Shown here one piece after another: positions 24,531 to 32,054 of a DNA stretch of 56,262 nt. Position 1 is the stretch's first letter; every line of letters starts with the position of its first letter. The stretch is from Anaerolineae bacterium (GTDB taxonomy: Bacteria > Chloroflexota > Anaerolineae > Anaerolineales > E44-bin32). The stretch spans positions 1 through 56,262 of the forward strand of contig JAUWHR010000052.1 of assembly GCA_030605795.1 (NCBI GenBank), read 5' to 3'. Under the pieces are notes generated by a model that saw only the letters and a list, made by a program, of their open reading frames with translations, was not told where the DNA came from and searched no databases. The translations under genes and the position numbers were made by a program.

Positions 24531-25901
24531 ATGTTCACTAATCGTCCTGCATTTAATAACCGATCTACTGAAGCACTCACCGATGAGTTTTCGATGATTG
24601 CAGAAACGGCTACGCGAGTCGAGGGTCCTTCAGCAGATGTTTATTACATCCGTGATTCCGTTCAGCGAAAATTGCTGGCAGAAACCGAGGGTGAGGTCGA
24701 ACTCAGCCACATCCCTCAAATGCGCCAGATGATCGAGACCTTTTTCAACCAAGTCCTGGCTGATGAAAACCTACTCTATACCCGCTCCGACCGAGCCCAA
24801 TTATTGGATTGGGTCCTAGCGGATATCCTTGGCTATGGACCACTTGAGCCGTTACTCATGGATGACACTATTACCGAAGTGATGGTGAATGGCCCTGGAA
24901 AAGTTTATATCGAGCGACGAGGTTTGATCGAGAAGACCGATATTACCTTCGAAAACGAAGATCATCTAAGACGGGTCATCGACCGGATTGTATCCCCTTT
25001 GGGTCGGCGTGTGGATGAATCCTCACCAATGGTCGACGCCCGTCTACCCAACGGTTTTCGGGTGAACGTCACTATTCCACCCTTAGCGATTGACGGACCG
25101 TCGATCACAATCCGTAAATTCGCCCAATCACCATACACTGTGCAGGACCTGATCGCCAACGGCACCTTGACTTCACACCTGGCAGCTTTCCTGAAAGCAT
25201 GCATCGAAGCGCGCATCAACATGGTCATTTCTGGCGGAACCGGAACGGGAAAGACTACCCTACTCAACGTGGTTACAGCTTTCATTCCAAGTCAGGAGCG
25301 TATTGTTACCATCGAAGACACAGCAGAGTTGAAAATAAAACAGGAGCATGTAGTCCGGTTGGAATACCGACCACCTAATGTCGAGGGCAAGGGTGAAGTT
25401 ACTATCCGAAGGTTGTTGATCAACGCCTTGCGTATGCGACCCGATCGTATCATCGTGGGCGAAGCCCGTGGGGGCGAGGCACTGGACATGCTGCAGGCAA
25501 TGAACACTGGCCATGATGGCTCGCTAACAACCATCCACTCTAACAGCCCGCGCGATACCCTACGCCGTATTGAGACAATGGTGCTAATGGCAGGAATGGA
25601 GCTTCCACTGCATGCTATTCGAGAACAAATCGCCTCCGCCATCGAATTGGTGGTTCATTTGGACCGCATGCGTGATGGAACACGAAAAGTGGTTAAAGTA
25701 TCCGAGGTTCAAGGGATGGAGGGCAAGAGCGTTGTCATGCAGGATCTCTTCCTCTATAAACAGACCGGCATGCAATCTGGTCGGGTCATAGGATCGCTCA
25801 ACTCCACCGGCCTGCGACCAAAATTCGTTGACAAATTCGCCGAAAACAACATCGAGCTTCCAGAGGAGGTATTTAGCTCCCCCGACAGCTCGATGTCATA
25901 A
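24531..25901 (+). CDS. cpaF: Tad pilus assembly ATPase CpaF/TadA
   Basis: A 456-residue secretion ATPase of the VirB11/CpaF group. An N-terminal helical region is followed by [34 protein letters not shown], Walker [10 protein letters not shown] (Lys241), the Asp box [12 protein letters not shown], Walker B-like [16 protein letters not shown] and the His box [17 protein letters not shown]. It powers pilus extension and probably retraction. Unusually, it is the last gene of the cluster, after tadB and tadC, whereas in many tad operons it precedes them. GGAAGG lies 5 bases before the ATG. Confidence 0.93.
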   Translation: MFTNRPAFNNRSTEALTDEFSMIAETATRVEGPSADVYYIRDSVQRKLLAETEGEVELSHIPQMRQMIETFFNQVLADENLLYTRSDRAQLLDWVLADILGYGPLEPLLMDDTITEVMVNGPGKVYIERRGLIEKTDITFENEDHLRRVIDRIVSPLGRRVDESSPMVDARLPNGFRVNVTIPPLAIDGPSITIRKFAQSPYTVQDLIANGTLTSHLAAFLKACIEARINMVISGGTGTGKTTLLNVVTAFIPSQERIVTIEDTAELKIKQEHVVRLEYRPPNVEGKGEVTIRRLLINALRMRPDRIIVGEARGGEALDMLQAMNTGHDGSLTTIHSNSPRDTLRRIETMVLMAGMELPLHAIREQIASAIELVVHLDRMRDGTRKVVKVSEVQGMEGKSVVMQDLFLYKQTGMQSGRVIGSLNSTGLRPKFVDKFAENNIELPEEVFSSPDSSMS

Positions 25902-25936
25902 TAGCCTCTAAGAAACGCCTATCGATTGACTTGCAA

Positions 25937-26308
25937 TCAGACGAATTCCACCTCGTCACCCACCGATACTTGGTCTAAAAAATCAGGTGCGGTCTCAAGA
26001 ACGTAGCGTGCGGGAGTCGGTGATGCATAATATGGCCGCCAGGGTTTCGCTAATTGTGCGCTCGTAACTCGTCCCTGGCTGTCGATCCAGACCGCAGCTA
26101 TCGGGAAGAAGACGAAGAACATGTGGATGGAGGTGCTTTGGACACCCTCCTTTGGGTGAACCAGGATTAAGCCTTCTCCCGGCTTAAGGCGTCTGCGGAA
26201 CTGAAGCCCCCTTAGTTTACAGAACCAACCATCACACCAGCGTGCTCCTGCTAAGAGGATTTCCCCAGTGCTTTTCCGAACGACGTTTACCGTTTTTTTC
26301 TCAGTCAA
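25937..26308 (-). CDS. DUF192 family protein
   Basis: A 123-residue single-domain protein, start TTG at 26308 behind GGAGGGG. The DUF192 pattern is seen: WCDGWFCKLRGLQFRRRLKPGEGLILVHP, then TSIHMFFVFFPIAAVWID and the C-terminal PARYVLETAPDFLDQ, GDEVEF. Many family members are exported but this one has no signal peptide. Function is unknown. It converges on cpaF with a 35-bp gap. An overlapping frame upstream (26305-26508) ends on its start codon but is not convincing as a gene. Confidence 0.82.
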   Translation of the reverse strand: MTEKKTVNVVRKSTGEILLAGARWCDGWFCKLRGLQFRRRLKPGEGLILVHPKEGVQSTSIHMFFVFFPIAAVWIDSQGRVTSAQLAKPWRPYYASPTPARYVLETAPDFLDQVSVGDEVEFV

Positions 26309-27159
26309 CAGATCCCCTCCGAATGCTCTTCAGCCTTGAGAAAGTATACATTCTTGTCTTTATGTCTGCACCCAAAAATAAACAGAACTGGCTCTCCTCC
26401 AAAAATTACATATTTTGACTTAATTTCTTTACAATCGATGCCAATCCTATTATGGCGAATATCCATCCAACCTCTAAATAGCTGCAGAGGCGGCTCCTCG
26501 CGCAGCATCGTTCATCCCGCGAGCGGAGCGAGACGGGACCGTTCGTCCCGCGCCGTAGGTACCCGAAGGGTGCAGACCGCTCGTCCAGCTTGACTGGGCG
26601 GGATCGTTCATCCCGCGAGCGGAGCGAGACGGGGCCGATCATCCAGTCGTTCATCCAGCTCGATCGTTCATCCCGCGAGCAGAGTGAGACGGGACTGGGC
26701 TCGACTGGACTGGATCCCGTAGCCCTTCGACGGAGCCTGTCCTGAGCTTGACGAAGGGCTCAGGACCTTCGGCGAAGCGGAGTGGGCATGCCGCCGTTTG
26801 AACGGGCGTGGGAGCCCGGTCTGCTGCTTTGGGGGTTATGCTTATGAATACATCCATCCCACCTCTAAATAGCTGCCGAGGCGGCTCCTCGCGCAGCATC
26901 GTTCATCCCGCGAGCGGAGCGAGACGGGACCGTTCGTCCCGCGCCGTAGGTACCCGAAGGGTGCAGACCGCTCGTCCAGCTTGACTGGGCGGGATCGTTC
27001 ATCCCGCGAGCAAAGCGAGATCGTTCATCAAGCTTGACTTGACGGGACTGGACTGAACCCCGTAGCCCTTCGATCTTTGCCAAAGGTCCCGAGCTGTGTC
27101 GAGGGGTTCAAAATCTTCGGCAAAGCGGAGGGGTTTCGTGGACTTCAAAACTTTTTTTA
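26309..27159. repeat. composite repeat region with a 160-bp direct duplication
   Basis: About 26460-26620 and 26853-27010 are nearly identical direct repeats (CTCCTCGCGCAGCATCGTTC, CGCGCCGTAGGTACCCGAAG). Between and after them are GATCGTTCATCCCGCGAGC units, CCAGCTTGACTGG units and GGATCCCGTAGCCC blocks also seen at 6.9, 7.1 and 8.9 kb. No gene is supported here. Confidence 0.75.
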
Positions 27160-27290
27160 TAATATATGAAGTCGGCGAAGGCCGACTTTGCAGTTTGTTG
27201 CTGCGGTTTTAACCGCCGGCATAGCGCGACTATACAATCTGTAGGTGCAGTTTTAACTGCCACATTCGTGGACTATGCTTGGCGCCGAAT
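27160..27290. repeat. palindromic repeat cluster G
   Basis: GAAGTCGGCGAAGGCCGACTT, GTTGCTGCGGTTTTAACCGCC and a GCATAGCGCGACTATACAATCTGTAGG block as in cluster A, directly before a truncated tnpA leader. Confidence 0.8.
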
Positions 27291-27296
27291 AAATAT

Positions 27297-27400
27297 AAGA
27301 TAAGGCAATTCCACTCAACCAACGCGGCAAAACTGAAGGGGAAAAACCATGCGTACTCCATACACTCAGCTCTATGTGCATCTAACCTGGTCTACTTGGC
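27297..27400 (+). pseudogene. truncated tnpA leader and first 17 codons
   Basis: The conserved leader (TAAGATAAGGCAATTCCACT, then AAACTGAAGGGG) and the start codon at 27349 with MRTPYTQLYVHLTWSTW are nearly identical to the intact transposases. The sequence then breaks abruptly and joins the region before the gamma-glutamyltransferase gene, so the rest of the element was deleted or the genes fused here by recombination. Confidence 0.85.
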
Positions 27401-27442
27401 ATCCATCCCCCTCCGCGTCATACTTACCCCGAGGATACAACC

Positions 27443-29074
27443 ATGCCCAACGATGAACTCCCCTTCCACTCCCGCCGCTCACCAGTGCTCGGCCGGCGAG
27501 GGATGGTGGCTACCTCTCAGCCTCTGGCTGCCCAAGCTGGTATCCAGATCCTGAACCAGGGTGGCTCTGCTGCTGATGCCGCGGTCGCCACTGCCGCCGC
27601 CCTCAACGTGACCGAACCGACTTCGACTGGCCTCGGCGGCGACTGCTTCGCCCTTTATTACCAAGCCAACACGCAACAGGTGACCGCCCTCAACGGCTCC
27701 GGTCGCGCCCCGGCCGGCCTTTCGCTCGACCTGCTACGCCGTCAGGGCTTCAGCCAATCGCTGCCTCCCTTCCACGCTCACACGGTCACCATCCCCGGCG
27801 CCTGCGCCGGCTGGTGTGACCTCCACACCCGTTACGGGAAGTTGCCCCTGGCAAATATCCTGGCACCGGCCATCCTACTGGCGGAGCAGGGGTTCCCCGT
27901 CGCCCCGGTCACCGCATACTCCTGGGCGCGCGGCGTTGAGCAGCAATTATCTTCAGCTCCTGGTGGGATAGAACTTACCCTCGACGGCCGAGCGCCACGA
28001 CCCGGCGAGATCTTCCGCAACCCTGGTCTTGCACGCACACTACATGCGGTTGCCGAAGGAGGTGCGGTTGCCTTCTATCAAGGCCAGATCGCCGCGGCGA
28101 TTGCCGAGGTCGTCCAGGGAGCCGGAGGCGTCCTCACTGAGGTCGACCTGGCCACCCACCACAGCACCTGGGACGAGCCGATCTCTACTACCTACCGCGG
28201 CCTGCACATCTGGGAGTGCCCGCCCAACGGTCAGGGGTTGACCGCCCTGCTGGCGCTCAACATCCTGGAGCATTACGACCTGGCGAAAATGCCAGCCCTG
28301 GGCGCCAAACGCCTGCACCTGATCATCGAGGCGCTGCGGTTGGCTTTCGCCGACACCCGCTGGTACGTCGCCGACCCGGCTTTCAACCCGGCTCCGCTGG
28401 AGGGACTACTCTCCAAGGATTACGCTTCGGAACGCCGGCGCTTGATAGATCCTCGGCGAGCCACCCTCGACCGTCAGCATGGCTCCCCAGTCGCCGGATC
28501 AGATACCATCTACTTGACAGTGATCGACGAACATGGGGACGCCTGCTCGTTTATCAACAGCAACTACATGGGATTCGGCACCGGCATCGTGCCCAAGGGC
28601 TGGGGCTTCACCTTGCAGAATCGCGGCCACGGTTTCAGCCTCGACCCCGCCCACCCCAACGCCCTCGCTCCCGGCAAACGCCCCTATCACACGATCATCC
28701 CCGCCCTAGCCACCCACGAAGACGGTTCCCTCTATGCTAGTTTCGGCGTGATGGGTGGTTTCATGCAGCCGCAGGGACATGTCCAGGTCATGCTGGCTTT
28801 GCTCGACGACGAACTCGACCCCCAGGCCGCCCTCGATCGACCGCGAGTTTGCCTTACAGATGGGACCGCTGGGAGTAAAGTGGCCCTCGAAGAGGGTATC
28901 CCAAAGCGCACATTGACCCGGCTAGCTCAGATGGGCCATCCTGTCGAGTCGGTAAAAGGTCATGCGCGGGCTCTCTTCGGTCGCGGTCAGATCATCTTGC
29001 GAGATAGAGAGAGTGGCGTTCTGTGGGGAGGCAGCGACCCTCGCGCGGATGGTTGCGCGTTGGCGCAGGTATAG
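27443..29074 (+). CDS. gamma-glutamyltransferase family protein
   Basis: A 543-residue Ntn-hydrolase. Family blocks are present: GMVATSQPLAAQAGIQILNQGG, AAALNVTEPTSTGLGGDCF, VTIPGACAGWCDLHTRYG, CPPNGQGLTALLALNIL, and the autoprocessing site GSDTIYLTVID, where Thr355 would become the new N-terminal nucleophile of the small subunit, followed by PYHTIIPAL and GVMGGFMQPQGHVQV. It should cleave or transfer gamma-glutamyl groups (glutathione, polyglutamate or other amides). There is no signal peptide, so it resembles the cytosolic YwrD-like subgroup. A truncated transposase lies 43 bp upstream, so its native promoter may have been replaced. Confidence 0.9.
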   Translation: MPNDELPFHSRRSPVLGRRGMVATSQPLAAQAGIQILNQGGSAADAAVATAAALNVTEPTSTGLGGDCFALYYQANTQQVTALNGSGRAPAGLSLDLLRRQGFSQSLPPFHAHTVTIPGACAGWCDLHTRYGKLPLANILAPAILLAEQGFPVAPVTAYSWARGVEQQLSSAPGGIELTLDGRAPRPGEIFRNPGLARTLHAVAEGGAVAFYQGQIAAAIAEVVQGAGGVLTEVDLATHHSTWDEPISTTYRGLHIWECPPNGQGLTALLALNILEHYDLAKMPALGAKRLHLIIEALRLAFADTRWYVADPAFNPAPLEGLLSKDYASERRRLIDPRRATLDRQHGSPVAGSDTIYLTVIDEHGDACSFINSNYMGFGTGIVPKGWGFTLQNRGHGFSLDPAHPNALAPGKRPYHTIIPALATHEDGSLYASFGVMGGFMQPQGHVQVMLALLDDELDPQAALDRPRVCLTDGTAGSKVALEEGIPKRTLTRLAQMGHPVESVKGHARALFGRGQIILRDRESGVLWGGSDPRADGCALAQV

Positions 29075-29202
29075 ACCGTCACCCACCTCGTATACGATTA
29101 TCCATATTACTGAATTGAACATAGAAGGCCCAGCCAATACGCAGAGGCTGAATTCACGCCGGAGTCTACCTTCGATGAAGTCACAATCACGCTCATCTTA
29201 AA

Positions 29203-29352
29203 TGTCATTCCGAGACGCTTTACGCCGAGGAATCTCCAATGATGTAACTCTAGACTTCGATGAATCTCAGGAGATTCCTCAGTCGCCATTTCATGGCTCC
29301 CTCGGAATGACATTGATGCTGAATAATAGAGATTCCTCCCTATAGTCGGAAT
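29203..29352. repeat. palindromic GTCATTCCGAG repeat
   Basis: GTCATTCCGAGACGC...GAGGAATCTCC is mirrored by GGAGATTCCTC...CTCGGAATGAC, giving a long inverted repeat (about 29203-29310), followed by a partial third arm (GAGATTCCTCC...GGAATGAC). It is a different family from the 187-bp element but similar in style. The rest of 29075-29460 shows no gene. Confidence 0.65.
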
Positions 29353-29460
29353 GACGTTAATGCGGATTAGATTAATCCGGAATTGACTCAAAAAATCCAG
29401 AACCCACATATTATGTAAACTTTCCACATAAATTGGAGGAGATCTTTATTTAAAAGAAAC

Positions 29461-29647
29461 GTAACTACTCAGTCTGTCATTGCGAGGAACGAAGTGACGA
29501 AGCAATCTCCACCGTTGCTTACATGTTGAAGGCAGGAGATTGCTTCGCGGAGCCGAAGGTCCTGAGGTATCGAAGGGCTCGCAATGACATCCAAAAGTCG
29601 CTTCGTGAGTAGGCTTGCCTCTTTCCAGACGATACATGAGTAGTTAC
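29461..29647 (-). repeat. 187-bp MITE-like element, copy 2 (inverted)
   Basis: Reverse complement of 1-187 with only a few differences and the same 11-bp terminal inverted repeats (GTAACTACTCA / TGAGTAGTTAC). With copy 1 it brackets 29.3 kb in opposite orientation. It lies immediately upstream of the flavoprotein gene, 37 bp before its start codon. Confidence 0.8.
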
Positions 29648-29683
29648 CACAATTGAAGGATTAAATATTCGAGGAGCTAAATC

Positions 29684-31276
29684 GTGAAAAAATGGAATGG
29701 GTGGGGACTCGAGGATGCGCCTCCAACCCCGTTAGCTCATGAGGTTATCCAGATTTTAAACACAATTTTTGGAGAATTACATCCTTCTCCTGACGCAACA
29801 TTGAGGCAGGCGCTTGCTCGCGTCCCCTCTCCTAAAATAGATAATCACCTTTTGGTGACCACCGACCCTGAAGATCGTTTACGACACGCTCGTGGCCAGA
29901 GTTTACCAGATTGGGTTGCCCTACGTTCAGGGCGCATCAATGCTTTCCCGGATGGTGTTGCCTATCCTTCATCAGATGAAGAAGTCAAATCTCTACTGTC
30001 ATACGCCTCCAAGGTTGGTGCTCGCCTCATCCCATATGGGGGTGGAACTAGCGTTTTAGGACAAATAAATGTCATCCCCGGCGATCAACCCGTTTTTACC
30101 GTCGATCTTCGCTGTATCAACCAGCTTTTGGATTTTGATGAAACCAGCTTGCTGGCAAGCTATGGGGCTGGTATCACTGGTCCACAAATTGAGGCTTCGC
30201 TCAATGTCCGTGGTTACACGATGGGACATTTCCCGCAATCATTCGAGTATTCCACTCTCGGTGGATGGATCGCCACTCGCTCTGTTGGTACTCAATGCTA
30301 CCGGTACGGACGCATTGAAGATTTGTTTGGTGGGGGACACATCGAAACACCCATAGGCCAACTCGATATACCGATCTTTCCGGCTAGTTCAGCCGGGCCT
30401 GACCTGCGTGAACTCATCTTAGGATCGGAAGGCCGGTTGGGGATCATAACCCGGGCGACGGTGCGGGTATCTCCTCTGCCACAGAGAGAAAGCTTCCACG
30501 CCGCGTTTTTCCCTACCATCGGACATGGATTTGCTGCAATGCGTGAGATCATTCAAGCCCGGGTTCCAGTTTCTATGGTGCGCTTATCTGATAGCCAGGA
30601 AACGGAAAACAGCTTGGTTTTTACTGGACGGAAGTTATTAATTTCAGCGGCCCACAAAGGGATATTCGGAATTGGATCCGAACGCTGTCTGATGATATTT
30701 GGCGTCACTGGCGACTCCAAATCTACTCGTCTTGCCTACCGCCAGGCAAGTGCCATTTCACGGGCTCATGGAGGTTTTGTCGTCAGACACTTCATTGGCA
30801 ACGAGTGGCATAAATCCCGCTTTAAATCCCCATACCTCCGCAACACCCTGTGGGATGTTGGCCTTGCTCTCGATACTCTGGAAACCGCATTGCCTTTTTC
30901 AAAAGCCATGGCTGCATTTGAAGGTATTAAGGATGCAATCCGAAGTACTGGGAGAGATATTGGTGAAGTTATCCTTGTTTTCGGACACTTTTCGCATGTG
31001 TACATGGATGGAACCAATCTCTATATAACCTATATATACCGGCGGTCGCAGGATCCCGATGAAACGTTGGAAAATTGGAAAAAGATGAAGTCTGCTGCCA
31101 GTGAAGTTATCCTAAAGCGCGGGGGCACGATCAGCCATCAACATGGTGTTGGCACGGATCACCTTCAATATCTCCCCGCTGAAAAGGGACCCGTTGGCAT
31201 GCAAGCGTTGTCATCTATGTTGAAAACCTTTGACCCACAAGGGTTGCTCAATCCAGGAAAACTCATTGATAACTAA
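29684..31276 (+). CDS. FAD-binding oxidase, alkyl-DHAP synthase-like
   Basis: A 530-residue flavoprotein. GTG start at 29684 behind GAGGAG. The N terminus KKWNGWG, the FAD_binding_4 domain (about 95-275: YPSSDEEVKSLLSYA, RLIPYGGGTSV, MGHFPQSFEYSTLGGWIATR, LILGSEGRLGIIT) and the C-terminal FAD-oxidase_C part with TISHQHGVGTDH match alkyldihydroxyacetonephosphate synthase-like proteins; the HxHGVG histidines correspond to the catalytic region. In eukaryotes the enzyme makes ether lipids; in bacteria the relatives are often uncharacterised D-2-hydroxyacid or lipid oxidases. The ether-lipid role is a hypothesis. The 187-bp repeat lies just upstream and may carry or disturb its promoter. Confidence 0.82.
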   Translation: MKKWNGWGLEDAPPTPLAHEVIQILNTIFGELHPSPDATLRQALARVPSPKIDNHLLVTTDPEDRLRHARGQSLPDWVALRSGRINAFPDGVAYPSSDEEVKSLLSYASKVGARLIPYGGGTSVLGQINVIPGDQPVFTVDLRCINQLLDFDETSLLASYGAGITGPQIEASLNVRGYTMGHFPQSFEYSTLGGWIATRSVGTQCYRYGRIEDLFGGGHIETPIGQLDIPIFPASSAGPDLRELILGSEGRLGIITRATVRVSPLPQRESFHAAFFPTIGHGFAAMREIIQARVPVSMVRLSDSQETENSLVFTGRKLLISAAHKGIFGIGSERCLMIFGVTGDSKSTRLAYRQASAISRAHGGFVVRHFIGNEWHKSRFKSPYLRNTLWDVGLALDTLETALPFSKAMAAFEGIKDAIRSTGRDIGEVILVFGHFSHVYMDGTNLYITYIYRRSQDPDETLENWKKMKSAASEVILKRGGTISHQHGVGTDHLQYLPAEKGPVGMQALSSMLKTFDPQGLLNPGKLIDN

Positions 31277-31370
31277 TGCTACATGGAGACCTTTCCATCT
31301 TCAGGCTTGGGGTGTTACCGGGTCTGGAAAATGAGTGTGGTTCCTATGTTAGAATCCTTTATCAACGTTG

Positions 31371-32054
31371 ATGACTACCGAATTAAAAAAAACCACTACA
31401 ATCACTTTAGCTTCCGCCTCGCCCCGGCGGCGTAGTTTGCTGGAGATCACCGGATGGGAGGCGAATGTGTGTCCGGTTGAAATTGATGAGCGGCCATATC
31501 AAGACGAGTCGGCTGAGGCGCTGGCGGAGAGGTTAGCGTTGACCAAGGTAAGGGTTGCGGCTGCAAACTATAACCCGTTCGGTGTGGTCCTGGCTGCCGA
31601 TACGGTCGTCGCCGACGGAGAACGTCTACTGGGAAAACCTACCGATAAGGCCGAGGCGAAACGCATGTTGTCTAGCTTGAAAGGGAGGAGTCATCGGGTC
31701 TTCACCACTCTTGCCCTTATCGATCAGCGAACCGGCCGGGAGGTGGTCGAGACCTGTGAGACTTTGGTTCCAATGCGCGATTACGAGATGAGTGAGGTTG
31801 AAACCTATATTGCCTCCGGCGCTCCGCTGGATAAGGCGGGCGGTTATGGGATCCAGGATGATGACTTCAGTCCGGTGGCTGTGGGTCAATTGCACGGCTG
31901 CTATACCAATGTGATGGGGTTGCCGCTATGCCATCTGGTGCGGGCTATACGCCGCCTGGGAGGATCACCACCAGTAAATGTCCCGCAAGCCTGCCAGGCA
32001 CACATCGGCTATACCTGCACCGTTTACAATGACATCCTAAGGGAGCAAGCGTGA
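31371..32054 (+). CDS. maf: Maf-type nucleoside triphosphate pyrophosphatase
   Basis: A 227-residue protein with the Maf pattern: LASASPRRRSLLEITGW near the N terminus, EALAERLALTKVRVAA, VLAADTVV and GKPTDKAEAKRMLSSLKGRSHRVFT, then APLDKAGGYGIQD and NVMGLPL. Maf proteins hydrolyse non-canonical or modified nucleoside triphosphates (dTTP/UTP or m7GTP subgroups) and affect septation. ATG 31371 is chosen over an overlapping TTG at 31368. The C-terminal 30 residues (NVPQACQAHIGYTCTVYN) extend beyond the usual family end. The stop overlaps the GTG start of the PBP gene. Confidence 0.9.
   Translation: MTTELKKTTTITLASASPRRRSLLEITGWEANVCPVEIDERPYQDESAEALAERLALTKVRVAAANYNPFGVVLAADTVVADGERLLGKPTDKAEAKRMLSSLKGRSHRVFTTLALIDQRTGREVVETCETLVPMRDYEMSEVETYIASGAPLDKAGGYGIQDDDFSPVAVGQLHGCYTNVMGLPLCHLVRAIRRLGGSPPVNVPQACQAHIGYTCTVYNDILREQA

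Noticed and set aside
26305..26508. 67-codon frame overlapping the DUF192 start codon
   Set aside because: Its first codons come from the repeated block at 26460-26620 and no family or ribosome-binding site is seen; a chance read-through is more likely.
28216..28740. Long alternative frame of 174 codons on the plus strand
   Set aside because: It lies wholly within the gamma-glutamyltransferase gene in another frame, has Arg/Pro-biased composition and no family motif.
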